A stretch of DNA of 64,000 nt from Streptomyces lasiicapitis (GTDB taxonomy: Bacteria; Actinomycetota; Actinomycetes; Streptomycetales; Streptomycetaceae): the NCBI RefSeq assembly GCF_014646335.1, contig NZ_BMNG01000025.1, forward strand, positions 25,398 through 89,397. Reading direction: 5' to 3'. Positions 9,655-18,509 of this stretch are shown one piece after another. Position 1 is the stretch's first letter. The number at the start of each line of letters is the position of its first letter. Both the position numbers and the translations under genes were made by a program. The notes under the pieces are model-generated. The model saw only the letters and a program-made list of their open reading frames with translations, was not told the origin of the DNA and searched no databases.

Positions 9655-9760
9655 TCGGCGGCTCCGCCGCGGGCAGGGGGCTCCGCCCCCTGGACCCCCG
9701 TATCGGCTTGGACGGCCTCGTCCTCAAACGCCGGACGGGCTGGAATGTGCCCAGGTCGTG
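9655..9760. repeat. Streptomyces extragenic GC-hairpin repeat
   Basis: A non-coding block between the GH5-like and GH38 genes. It contains the perfect hairpin CAGGGGGC-TCC-GCCCCCTG (9674-9692), followed by a segment including CTCAAACGCCGGACGGGCTG (about 9725-9744). From memory this combination recurs between genes across Streptomyces genomes, often downstream of genes. It may end or attenuate transcription between the two hydrolase genes. Confidence 0.6.
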
Positions 9761-9811
9761 CCGACTGCGTCCGGTAGGACAGGTAAAGGCGGGTGGGTGG
9801 GAAATGGGGGT

Positions 9812-9830
9812 CTGGGGGCGGAGCCCCCAG
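9812..9830 (-). terminator. Putative terminator after the GH5-like gene
   Basis: CTGGGGGC-GGA-GCCCCCAG forms an 8-bp perfect stem with a 3-nt loop. It starts 6 bases beyond the stop of the leftward GH5-like gene. There is no U-tract, which is usual for Streptomyces terminators. Confidence 0.5.
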
Positions 9831-9835
9831 GGACC

Positions 9836-11113
9836 TCAGCCCAGGACTTCGGGCGGGCGCACCACCTCCCGGATGCCCCGCGCAGCGAGGTGCGCACCGT
9901 CGTCCGCCCGCTCCGAGAGGACAAGGGCGGGCCGCACCCCGTCGGCCACCAGCCGGGCGAACGCCTCGAACACCGCCCCACCGGGCGCACACACGGACCG
10001 CCGCCCGAGATCGGCACCCACGTCGACGACGAGCCCCGTCGTCCGGGGCGCGGGCGCGTACGCCCCGCCCCGCCACTCCTTCGCCAGCCGGGCCAGCGCG
10101 GCACCCGCGGGCTTCACCCGCCCGTCGTTCGTCAACAGCCCGAGGCTGTACTCGAGTTCGGGGAAATCGGAGAGGGAGCGCGACACGTCGTGGGAGCACC
10201 ACCACGTCACCCCCCACACATCCGCGCAGTCGAGCGCAGCGGAAACCGTGGCCTCGGTGAAGGCGGCGGCGTCCGCGGCCGGGATGAGGGGGGCGGGCGC
10301 CCCGACCTCCTGGAGCCACACGGGCCGCCCCGGCTCAAGGGCCCACGCCTTGGACAGCTCGATCATGTACGCGGCATGCTGCCCGGTGGCCACGCCGTCC
10401 CGCCCGTGCCGCTGCGCGGTCCCGTTGAACACCCAGGAGTGCACGGCCGTGGCACCCCCGAGCCGCGCGGCCTGCGCGGGTGTGAACGGCTGGTCGTCCT
10501 GGTACCAGGCGGCGTCGTACTCGGCGTGCAGATGCAGCCGCCCCGGCGCGCCCTCCTCGCAGGCGGACAGGACCTCGCGCAGCCACGCCTCGGCCTGCTC
10601 CTGCGTGATGCGGTCGGGGTCGGGGTGCGGCCCGGCCGCGAACTGGTTGATCTCGTTGCCGATGGTCATGCCGATGAAGTTCGGCCGGTCGGCGAGCGCG
10701 GCGGCGAGCGTACGCAGGTACGCGCGCTGCCCGGAGATCACGTCGGGGTCGGTGAAGAGGTTGCGCCGGTGCCAGGTCTGCGTCCACGCGGGCAGGAAGT
10801 CGAAGCTCGACAGATGCCCCTGGAGCCCGTCGACGTTCACGTCGAGCCCGCGCTCGGCGGCGGCGTCGGCGAGCGCGACGAGCTGCTCGACGGCGCGCGG
10901 CCGGATCAGGGTGCGGTTGGGCTGGAAGTACGGCCAGATGGGGAAGACCCGGACGTGGTCGAGCCCGAGCGCGGCGACGGCGTCGAGGTCGCGGCGTACG
11001 GCGTCGAGGTCGAAGTCGAGCCAGTGGTGGAACCACCCCTGGCTGGGGGTGTAGTTGGCGCCGAAGCGGGGCGCGGCGGCGGGCGCCGCGCCGGGCAGGT
11101 CGTCAGAGGTCAA
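9836..11113 (-). CDS. Clan GH-A glycoside hydrolase, GH5-like; candidate beta-mannosidase
   Basis: A 425-residue TIM-barrel hydrolase. The acid/base Glu154 lies in TIGNEINQF and the candidate nucleophile Glu269 in VWLQEVGAP. The start of the barrel reads GANYTPSQGWFHHWLDFDLD. No signal peptide is visible, so it is cytoplasmic. From memory, bifidobacterial GH5_18 enzymes that cut Man-beta-1,4-GlcNAc from N-glycan cores have this size and start, and lie beside GH38 and CUT1 genes. That subfamily assignment is inference; GH5 mannanase-like activity is the alternative. The gene sits 37 bp after the MalG-type permease gene on the same strand, so co-transcription is likely. Confidence 0.8.
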   Translation of the reverse strand: MTSDDLPGAAPAAAPRFGANYTPSQGWFHHWLDFDLDAVRRDLDAVAALGLDHVRVFPIWPYFQPNRTLIRPRAVEQLVALADAAAERGLDVNVDGLQGHLSSFDFLPAWTQTWHRRNLFTDPDVISGQRAYLRTLAAALADRPNFIGMTIGNEINQFAAGPHPDPDRITQEQAEAWLREVLSACEEGAPGRLHLHAEYDAAWYQDDQPFTPAQAARLGGATAVHSWVFNGTAQRHGRDGVATGQHAAYMIELSKAWALEPGRPVWLQEVGAPAPLIPAADAAAFTEATVSAALDCADVWGVTWWCSHDVSRSLSDFPELEYSLGLLTNDGRVKPAGAALARLAKEWRGGAYAPAPRTTGLVVDVGADLGRRSVCAPGGAVFEAFARLVADGVRPALVLSERADDGAHLAARGIREVVRPPEVLG

Positions 11114-11150
11114 TGCGGATCCTGGTTCTGGGAGCTGGGGGGTACGGGGG

Positions 11151-12088
<938 letters not shown>

Positions 12089-12089
<1 letters not shown>

Positions 12090-13069
12090 CACTTGTCCTC
12101 CTTCCGGTCCGCGCGCAGCACGAGCAGCATCAGCGCGACGGTGACGACGAAGATGACCACGGAGATCGCGGAGGCGTAGCCGACGCGGCCGGTCAGGCCG
12201 GTGCCGGTGCGCTGCACGAGCATCACGAGGGTGGTGTCCTCGCCCGCGGGACCGCCCGCGGGACCCGCCATCAGATACACCTCGGAGAAGACCTTGAACG
12301 CGGCCACCGAGGACAGCGCGGCGACGAGCACCATGGTGGAGCGCACGGCCGGGACGGTGACGGAGATGAAGCGGCGCACCGGCCCGGCGCCGTCCACGGC
12401 GGCGGCCTCGTGCAGCTCACGGGGCACGTTCGCAAGCGCCGCGAGATAAATGATCATGTAGTAGCCGAGGCCCTTCCAGACCGTGACGCCCATGGCGGAG
12501 AACAGCAGCAGCCACTGGTCGCTGAGGAAGCCGACCTTGCCCGCGCCCACCGCCTCCAGGACGGCGTTCACCAGGCCGCGTTCGTCGAGCATCCACACCC
12601 AGATCAGGCCGACCACGACGATGGAGGCGACCACCGGCGTGTAGAACGCCGACCGGAAGAACGTGATGCCGGGGATCTGCTTCTGCACCAGCAGCGCGAG
12701 CAGCAGCGGCAGCACGACGAGCGCGGGCACCACCACGAGGACGTACAGCGTGCTGTTGCGCAGGCCGATCCAGAACATGTCGTCGTGCAGCAGCTCGCGG
12801 AAGTTGGCGAGCCCGACGTACTTGCCCTCGATCAACTGCCGTTTGTCCGTGAAGGAGTTGATGACCGTGCTGACGAACGGATAGAGGATGAAGATGCCGA
12901 CGATCGCGAGGCCCGGGGCGGCGAACAGCCAGGGGCTCGTGACCAGTTGACGGCGGATGCGGCGCCCCTGCGGGGCGGCGGCTTTCGGTGTCCCGGAGGG
13001 GCGGGCCTTGACCGGTGGCCCCGGAGGGCCCGCGGTGGCCGATGCGGATGCTGCTGCTGTGCTCTTCAT
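12089..13069 (-). CDS. Carbohydrate ABC transporter permease, MalF type (CUT1)
   Basis: A 326-residue integral membrane protein with about six helices and the EAA loop LHEAAAVDGAGPVRRFISVTVPAV. The N-terminal 40 residues are Ala/Pro/Lys-rich and cytoplasmic. It would form the channel with the MalG-type partner, to whose gene it is coupled by a TGATG overlap. Its start is 11 bp after the binding-protein stop. The sugar specificity cannot be read from the permease. The cytoplasmic GH38 and GH5-like genes downstream suggest mannose-containing oligosaccharides. Confidence 0.92.
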
Positions 13070-13080
13070 GTGCGCGGGGC

Positions 13081-14421
13081 TCAGCTCTGCTTCAGCAGCC
13101 GGTCGCAGGCCTTGACAGCGTTGTCAAGCGCTTCCTCGGGGCTCTGCTTGCCCTGCAGCGCGCGGGCGACGGCGTTGCGCAGCTCCACCTTCATCTGCTC
13201 GCTGAACAGCACGGGCGTGTAATTCACCGCCGTCTTCAGGGACTTGGCCGCGGCGATCCGCACCCGGGTCTCGTCCGTGCCGTCCGCCTTGGTGAAGTAC
13301 GGGTCGTCCAGGGAGCCCTTGGTGCTCGGGAAGATGGCGACCTTCTTGGCGAAGGACATCTGGCGCTGCGCGTCGGTGACGAAGTGCGCGAAGGCGACGG
13401 CGGCGGGCGTGCGCTTGGTGCGCGTGTTCACCATCACGCCCATCACGTACATGTTGTCCTTGCCGGTGTTGCTGATCTGCGGCGTGATGCCGATGTTCTC
13501 GTAGAGCCGCGGCGCGTCCTTCTTGAACTTCTCCAGGTCGAGGGCGCTGCCCGGGTTCATGGCGACGGCCTCGGTGAGGAACTTCTTGCCGGTCGACTCG
13601 GGCGTCGCCGTGAGCGCCTGGCCGTCCAGCGCCTTGGCGTCGTACAACTCCTTGTACTTGGTGAGGAGTTCGACGCCCTTGGCGCCGTTGAAGGTGAAGC
13701 CGGTGCCTTCCTTGTTCATCAGGGGCACGCCGTAGCGCCCGAAGTCCTCGATCGTCGGGACGTTGGCGAGGGTGGCGACGTCGCCCTTGCTCTTCTTCGC
13801 CAGCGCCTCGGCGTCGGTGAACAGCTCGTCGTACGTCTTCGGCGGCTTGTTCGCGTCCAGGCCCGCGTCCTTGAACAGGCGCTTGTTGTAGAACAGCGGC
13901 CCGGTGTTCAGGTACCAGGGGAAGGCGTACGTCCCCTCCATGCCCGGCACCTGGTGGCTCTTCCAGGCGCCCGGCAGGTACTCCTTCTCGTACTTCCCGG
14001 CCGACTTGTCCAGGTCGAGCGCGAGTCCGGCCTTGGCGAGCGGGGCCACCAGGTCGGGCGAGACGTTCACGACGTCGGGCAGTGTGCCGCCCGCGGCGTC
14101 GGCGCTGATCTTGTCGGCGTAGCCCTCGCCGGGCTGGTCGACCCACTTCACCTTCGCGTCGGGGTACTTCTTCTCGAAGTCGTCGACCAGGCCCTCGAAG
14201 TACGACTTGAAGTTGGCCTTCAGGTTCCAGGTCTGGAAGGTGATCTCGCCCTCGACCTTGCCGGAGGCGTCCGCCGAGCCGCTGTCGTCACCGCCGCCGC
14301 AGGCGCTCAGGCCGAGCAGGGCGGCGGCGAGGGCGGCGGCGGTGACCGCCCTGCGGGGACTGCGGGAACTGCGGGATATCCGCGAACTCCGGGAAATCCG
14401 GGAACTCTGGTAAACACGCAC
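13081..14421 (-). CDS. Sugar ABC transporter substrate-binding lipoprotein (CUT1)
   Basis: A 446-residue extracellular solute-binding protein, family 1. It has a lipobox LSAC followed by a Gly/Ser/Asp spacer and the MalE-like pattern (GEITFQTWNLKANFKSYFEGL). The GTG at 14421 is chosen because AAGGAG lies 9 nt upstream. The n-region is unusual: a run of Ser-Arg-Ile-Ser units encoded by degenerate tandem repeats (about 14355-14410). It is the first gene of the leftward importer operon and is divergent from a LacI regulator. The 270-bp region between them carries a paired operator. Confidence 0.92.
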   Translation of the reverse strand: MRVYQSSRISRSSRISRSSRSPRRAVTAAALAAALLGLSACGGGDDSGSADASGKVEGEITFQTWNLKANFKSYFEGLVDDFEKKYPDAKVKWVDQPGEGYADKISADAAGGTLPDVVNVSPDLVAPLAKAGLALDLDKSAGKYEKEYLPGAWKSHQVPGMEGTYAFPWYLNTGPLFYNKRLFKDAGLDANKPPKTYDELFTDAEALAKKSKGDVATLANVPTIEDFGRYGVPLMNKEGTGFTFNGAKGVELLTKYKELYDAKALDGQALTATPESTGKKFLTEAVAMNPGSALDLEKFKKDAPRLYENIGITPQISNTGKDNMYVMGVMVNTRTKRTPAAVAFAHFVTDAQRQMSFAKKVAIFPSTKGSLDDPYFTKADGTDETRVRIAAAKSLKTAVNYTPVLFSEQMKVELRNAVARALQGKQSPEEALDNAVKACDRLLKQS

Positions 14422-14627
14422 GGTGAACGGCTCCTTTGCTCGGCCCGGCGGGGGCGGCTGCGAGGGGACGGCGGCGGCATCGGCCGCGTCGCATCGCACC
14501 GAGGCAGACCCTGCATGGAGCGGAAGTAAAAAGTCAATGGATTGGTGACAATTTGCTGGGATCGCTGGCGTTCGCGGGTACGAACTCCCTGGTCAGAGAG
14601 GTTTGTTGAATACCTTGCCAGAGATGA

Positions 14628-14665
14628 CTAATGCGCTTTAGGCTGATCCGGCTCAAGCGCATTAG
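14628..14665. promoter_or_regulatory. Twin LacI-type operators between transporter operon and LacI gene
   Basis: CTAATGCGCTT (14628-14638) and AAGCGCATTAG (14655-14665) are perfect inverted copies of each other. Each arm is itself a near-palindromic LacI-type site with a central GC: TAATGC/GCTTTA centred at 14634/14635 and TCAAGC/GCATTA centred at 14658/14659, 24 bp apart. The second copy ends 26 bp before the LacI gene start. The layout fits cooperative binding of two dimers and control of both directions. Confidence 0.7.
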
Positions 14666-14691
14666 TACGTACGTCGCCGAGGAGGCAACGC

Positions 14692-15756
14692 GTGCAAGGC
14701 AAACGGTCACCGGCTCGCCGGCCGACCATGAAGGACATCGCGCGCCGCGCCGGGGTGTCCGAGAGCGCCGTGTCCTTCGCGCTCAACGACCGCCCCGGGG
14801 TCTCCGACATCACCCGTGACCGGGTGCGCAGGGTCGCCGAGCAGTTGGGCTGGCGGCCCAGCACGGCGGCGCGCGCTCTGTCGGGCGAGGGCGCGGCGAC
14901 GGTCGGCCTGGTGGTGGCCCGGCCGGCCGCCACGCTCGGCGTCGACTCGTTCTTCCTTCAGCTCATCTCGGGCGTCCAGGAGGTCCTGGCCGAGCGCCAA
15001 CTGGGCCTGCTGTTCCAGGTGGTGGAGGACGTCGCCGCGGAGTGCGCGGTGTACCGGCGGTGGTGGGCCGAGCACCGCGTCGACGGCGTCCTCGTCGTGG
15101 ACCCGCGCACGGACGACCCGCGGCCCGCGCTCCTGGAGGAGCTCGGCCTGCCCGCGGTCGTCACCGGCGGCGTGCCCGATCCCGAACGGCCCTTGCGCCC
15201 CGGCCAGTCCACCGTCTGGGCCGACGACGCGGGCGCGATGGAGTCCGTCGTGGGCCACCTGCACACGCTCGGCCACCGCCGTGTCGTACACATCGCCGGG
15301 CTGCCCGGTCTCGCGCACACCGAGCGCCGCATCCGCACCCTGCGCGCGGAGGCCGACCGGCGCGGGCTCACCGAGGTGCGGTCGGTCACCACGGACTACT
15401 CGGACGCGGAGGGCGCGGCGGTCACGCGCCGCGTGCTGAGCGCCGAGTCGCCGCCGACGGCTCTCGTGTACGACAACGACGTGATGGCCGTGGCCGGGGT
15501 GGCCGCGGCGGCGTCCCTCGGCTTCGCGGTGCCGGACGAGGTGTCCGTGGTGGCCTGGGAGGACTCGGCGCTGTGCCGGATGGTGCACCCGTGGCTCACG
15601 GCGCTGTCCCGCGACACGGTGTCCTTCGGGCGGACGGCGGCGCGGGAGCTGCTCGGGCTCCTCGACGACGGGCCGTCGGGGACGGTACAGGTGCCGTTGC
15701 CCCGGCTGATCGAGCGGGAGAGCACGGGGACGGTGCGGGGCCCGACGCCCGGGTGA
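14692..15756 (+). CDS. LacI family transcriptional regulator
   Basis: A 354-residue repressor. The LacI helix-turn-helix begins at about residue 13 (TMKDIARRAGVSESAVSFALND), with the hinge helix AARALSG and a PBP-I effector domain behind it. The GTG at 14692 has GAGGAGG upstream. It is divergent from the CUT1 importer and GH5/GH38 genes and is presumably their sugar-responsive repressor. The twin operators immediately upstream suggest autoregulation. The inducer is unknown; mannose-containing oligosaccharides fit the context. Confidence 0.92.
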   Translation: MQGKRSPARRPTMKDIARRAGVSESAVSFALNDRPGVSDITRDRVRRVAEQLGWRPSTAARALSGEGAATVGLVVARPAATLGVDSFFLQLISGVQEVLAERQLGLLFQVVEDVAAECAVYRRWWAEHRVDGVLVVDPRTDDPRPALLEELGLPAVVTGGVPDPERPLRPGQSTVWADDAGAMESVVGHLHTLGHRRVVHIAGLPGLAHTERRIRTLRAEADRRGLTEVRSVTTDYSDAEGAAVTRRVLSAESPPTALVYDNDVMAVAGVAAAASLGFAVPDEVSVVAWEDSALCRMVHPWLTALSRDTVSFGRTAARELLGLLDDGPSGTVQVPLPRLIERESTGTVRGPTPG

Positions 15757-15815
15757 GGTCGGGGCCCGGCGGCCCGGCGGCCCGGTGCGTCCGTCGCGTC
15801 GGGGACACTGGGGCG

Positions 15816-16754
15816 ATGGAGCTGACGGAGACGCTGCGGATCGGCGAGGCGCTGGGCCGCGCGGTGGTCGGGGCGCGGCCGCTGGCGGGAGGGTTCTCCC
15901 ACGAGACGTCGCTGCTGAGCCTCGCCGGCGGCGGGCGTGCGGTCGCGCGGCTCGGCGGTGCCGCTCCCGCCGTGGAGGCCGCGGTGATGGCGGCGGGCCG
16001 GACGCGTGTGCCCGTGCCCGAGGTGCTGCGTGTGCTGCCCGCCGTGGTCGAACCGGACGAGGCCCGCGCCGCGATGGTCCTGGAGTACGTGCCGGGGACA
16101 CCGCTCAGTCACGTACTCGACGGAGGTGGCGTGGACCGCCGCTCCCTCGCCGCGCTCGGCGCCGAAGTCGGCCGTGTCGTCGCCCGGATCGGGACCGTGA
16201 CCTTCGACCGGCCCGGCTTCTTCACCGACGCACGGCTCACCGTGGGGCGGGACGAACAACCGTGGTCACGGCAGTTGCCGGAGGTCGCCGAGGCGTGCGT
16301 GGCCGCGGTGCCCGCCTCGCGGCTCGACCTCGCCACGCGGCGGGCCTGGGTGAAGCTGTGCGAGGCCCACGCGCCCGCGCTGGCCGCCATCGACGACCAG
16401 GCCCGCCTGGTGCACGCCGACATCAACCCCAAGAACATCCTCGTCTCCCGCGCCGACGACGCCGACTGGCGCGTGGACGCCGTCCTCGACTGGGAGTTCA
16501 GCTACTCCGGCTGCCCGTACGGCGACGCGGCGAACATGCTGCGGTTCGGCGACACGTACCCCGACGGTTTCCTCGACGGCTTCCGCCACGGGTTCCGTGA
16601 CGGACGGGCACTCCCCGACGAGGACTGGGAGTACCTGGGCCGCGTCCTCGACATGTTCGCCCTCAGCGACCTGGTGACCCGGCCGACGGGGCACGAGGTC
16701 GCGGACGCGGCAGCGGGGGTGATCCGGCGGTGGGTGGAGCGGCCCTTTACGTGA
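15816..16754 (+). CDS. Aminoglycoside phosphotransferase (APH) family kinase
   Basis: A 312-residue protein-kinase-like small-molecule phosphotransferase. The Brenner motif is LVHADINPKNILV and the following DWEF supplies the metal-binding Asp (VDAVLDWEFSYSGCPYGD). The N-lobe is Gly-rich (RPLAGGFSHETSLL). APH-family proteins phosphorylate antibiotics, choline, homoserine or sugars, and the substrate here cannot be told. It starts 59 bp after the LacI gene on the same strand, so it may be a kinase for imported sugar, which is inference. Its 3' end overlaps the convergent DUF2716 gene by 8 bp. Confidence 0.88.
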   Translation: MELTETLRIGEALGRAVVGARPLAGGFSHETSLLSLAGGGRAVARLGGAAPAVEAAVMAAGRTRVPVPEVLRVLPAVVEPDEARAAMVLEYVPGTPLSHVLDGGGVDRRSLAALGAEVGRVVARIGTVTFDRPGFFTDARLTVGRDEQPWSRQLPEVAEACVAAVPASRLDLATRRAWVKLCEAHAPALAAIDDQARLVHADINPKNILVSRADDADWRVDAVLDWEFSYSGCPYGDAANMLRFGDTYPDGFLDGFRHGFRDGRALPDEDWEYLGRVLDMFALSDLVTRPTGHEVADAAAGVIRRWVERPFT

Positions 16755-17256
16755 GCGATGGGCCCCCGCGCAACGGGGGTCCCAGGACATCGTCGAGTTC
16801 GGCGGCCACCGCATCCAGCAGCTTCTGCCCGAACAGGCACACCGACGACTCCCAGGGGTGCCCGAAGCTGCCGAGCCGGAAGTCCTGCGAGAGGTAGATG
16901 TAGTAGTCGCCGTTGGGGTAAGGACTCAGCGGCCACGAATTCTCTCCACGGCCGCTGACGCGATGGGGCGCGAAGGAGTAGGACGTGTGCTGCCAGTCGA
17001 GCGCGTACAGCCTGTCCTCCGGCTCGACGCACGCGGTCAGCCCCTGCTTGACCACCGCGACGAAGCGGTCCAGGCGCACATCGCCCGGATCTTCGTCCAG
17101 CGCCGCCAGGCTCCATGTGACGGAATCGGCCGGCTCCTTGATGGCAGGCCACTCGGCCGGGTTCATGCTCGGCTGGAATGCGAACTCCGCGTCGAAGCGG
17201 TTCCAGACGCTTCGGTACTCGGCCTGCGGCAGCTCGGTCACTGACTCACTCTTCAT
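16747..17256 (-). CDS. DUF2716 family protein
   Basis: A 169-residue soluble protein recognised as DUF2716 by its conserved LYALDWQHTSYSF block and the SPYPNGDYYIYLSQDFR block followed by GHPWE. The family has no assigned function. It is common in Streptomyces and is often a lone gene. No signal peptide or membrane segment is visible. The start is uncertain because no clear ribosome site precedes the ATG at 17256. Confidence 0.8.
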   Translation of the reverse strand: MKSESVTELPQAEYRSVWNRFDAEFAFQPSMNPAEWPAIKEPADSVTWSLAALDEDPGDVRLDRFVAVVKQGLTACVEPEDRLYALDWQHTSYSFAPHRVSGRGENSWPLSPYPNGDYYIYLSQDFRLGSFGHPWESSVCLFGQKLLDAVAAELDDVLGPPLRGGPSLT

Positions 17257-17294
17257 CCACACAGACTATCGAGCCGGCCGAGCATGATCCCTTC

Positions 17295-17609
17295 TCAGTC
17301 CGGGAGGGAGAAGCCCTCGGGCGGTGCGCCCTCGACGAACAGCATCCCGACCCGGACCTTGCCCTCCCGGATCTCCCGGGCCCGCCGGTAGTCGGGGGAG
17401 TCGTACCACTCGCGGATCCGGTCCATGTCGGGAAACTCGATGACTATGAACCGGGAGGAGTCCCAGGTGCCTTCGACGGGCTTGGGCGTGGGGCCCGCGA
17501 CCAGGTAACGGCCGCCGTGGCTGAGGATGGACCTCTGGGCCACGCGTGCGTAGGCCAAGCCGGCCTCCTCGTCGAGCACATCGACGTTGACGACGGCGTA
17601 AGCGGGCAT
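17295..17609 (-). CDS. DUF1330 domain protein
   Basis: A 104-residue dimeric alpha+beta (ferredoxin-like) protein of the DUF1330 family. It has the family signature GGRYLVAGPTPKPVEG, then RFIVIEFPDMDRIREWYDSPDY. Members are small cytosolic proteins related to ABM-type barrels, with no established reaction. It sits alone between the DUF2716 gene and a methyltransferase gene on the same strand. I see no operator. Confidence 0.85.
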   Translation of the reverse strand: MPAYAVVNVDVLDEEAGLAYARVAQRSILSHGGRYLVAGPTPKPVEGTWDSSRFIVIEFPDMDRIREWYDSPDYRRAREIREGKVRVGMLFVEGAPPEGFSLPD

Positions 17610-17706
17610 GCGGTTCCCCGTTCGTTCGGACACAGCGTGTACTGGTGTCACAGCAGAGCCTATTGGCCACCGCCGCCCCGCTCGGCGGCGCCGGTGCCAC
17701 CCCGGC

Positions 17707-18438
17707 TCACCCCTCCGGCCGCCGCGCCACGAACACCAGCTCCCGGCCCGGCCGGTCCGGCGCGTCCCGCACGTCGTCCACGACGAACCCCTGAGCGAGC
17801 AGGTCCCCCTCGACCTCCTGCCGCTCCCGGAACCGCAGCGTCGACTCCGAGGTGAGCACCTGCCCGTCCGCGGCGAACACATAGCTCCAGCGGAACCTCA
17901 CCAACGGCCCGTCCACCTCGACCAGGTCCACCCAGCTCTCGACGGCCCCCACGCCCGCGACCTCGGTCACCCCATGGGAAGCCTCCCGGTTCCACGTCTC
18001 CCAGGCCCGCCGGGACGGATCCCGCGTCTCGAACACGAGATGCCCGCCCGGACGCAGCGCTTCGTGGGCGCCCTTCAGCGTCGCCCGCCACGCCCCGGGG
18101 TCGGTGATCGCCTGGGCGACGTTCGCCGTCATCGTCGCGAGGTCCACCCGCAGCGGCGGCAGCTCCGTCGCATCGCCGTGGATCCACCGCACCCGCTCAC
18201 CGCCCGGCTTGCCCCGGGCCACGTCGAGGGAGGCAAGGGCGGGATCGACTCCGACGACGTCGATCCCGCGCTCGGCGAGCAGCAGCGCGAACACCCCGGT
18301 GCCGCAGCCGATGTCCAGGACCCGGCGCGCGCCGAACTCCTCCGCGAGACGCAGATACGGGTCGAGGTCGCCGCGGTCGGGATCCAGCGGGTCGTAGAGC
18401 GCGGCGAGGCGCGGGTCCTGGAAGTGTTCATCAGCCAT
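17707..18438 (-). CDS. Class I SAM-dependent methyltransferase
   Basis: A 243-residue methyltransferase. Motif I is VLDIGCGTGVFALLLAERG; the acidic residue after strand 2 is in VVGVDPA, motif II/III is HGDATELPPLRVDLATMTANV, and RPGGHLVFETRD is post-motif III. The substrate is unknown. It probably has its own promoter in the 71-bp gap upstream, where a short A/T-rich inverted repeat (CTAAAT at 18492-18497, ATTTAG at 18508-18513) sits. The repeat touches the stop of the neighbouring fucosidase gene. Confidence 0.88.
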   Translation of the reverse strand: MADEHFQDPRLAALYDPLDPDRGDLDPYLRLAEEFGARRVLDIGCGTGVFALLLAERGIDVVGVDPALASLDVARGKPGGERVRWIHGDATELPPLRVDLATMTANVAQAITDPGAWRATLKGAHEALRPGGHLVFETRDPSRRAWETWNREASHGVTEVAGVGAVESWVDLVEVDGPLVRFRWSYVFAADGQVLTSESTLRFRERQEVEGDLLAQGFVVDDVRDAPDRPGRELVFVARRPEG

Positions 18439-18509
18439 GCGGGCGAAGCTATCCGGAGCGGGCGGACCACCGCCGCCCTTTACTGTCCGCTCTAAATCGA
18501 TCGTTCTAT

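Noticed and set aside
6730..9777. Plus-strand open frame of about 1000 codons opposite the GH38 gene
   Set aside because: A GC-rich antisense shadow; the minus-strand frame contains complete GH38 active-site blocks.
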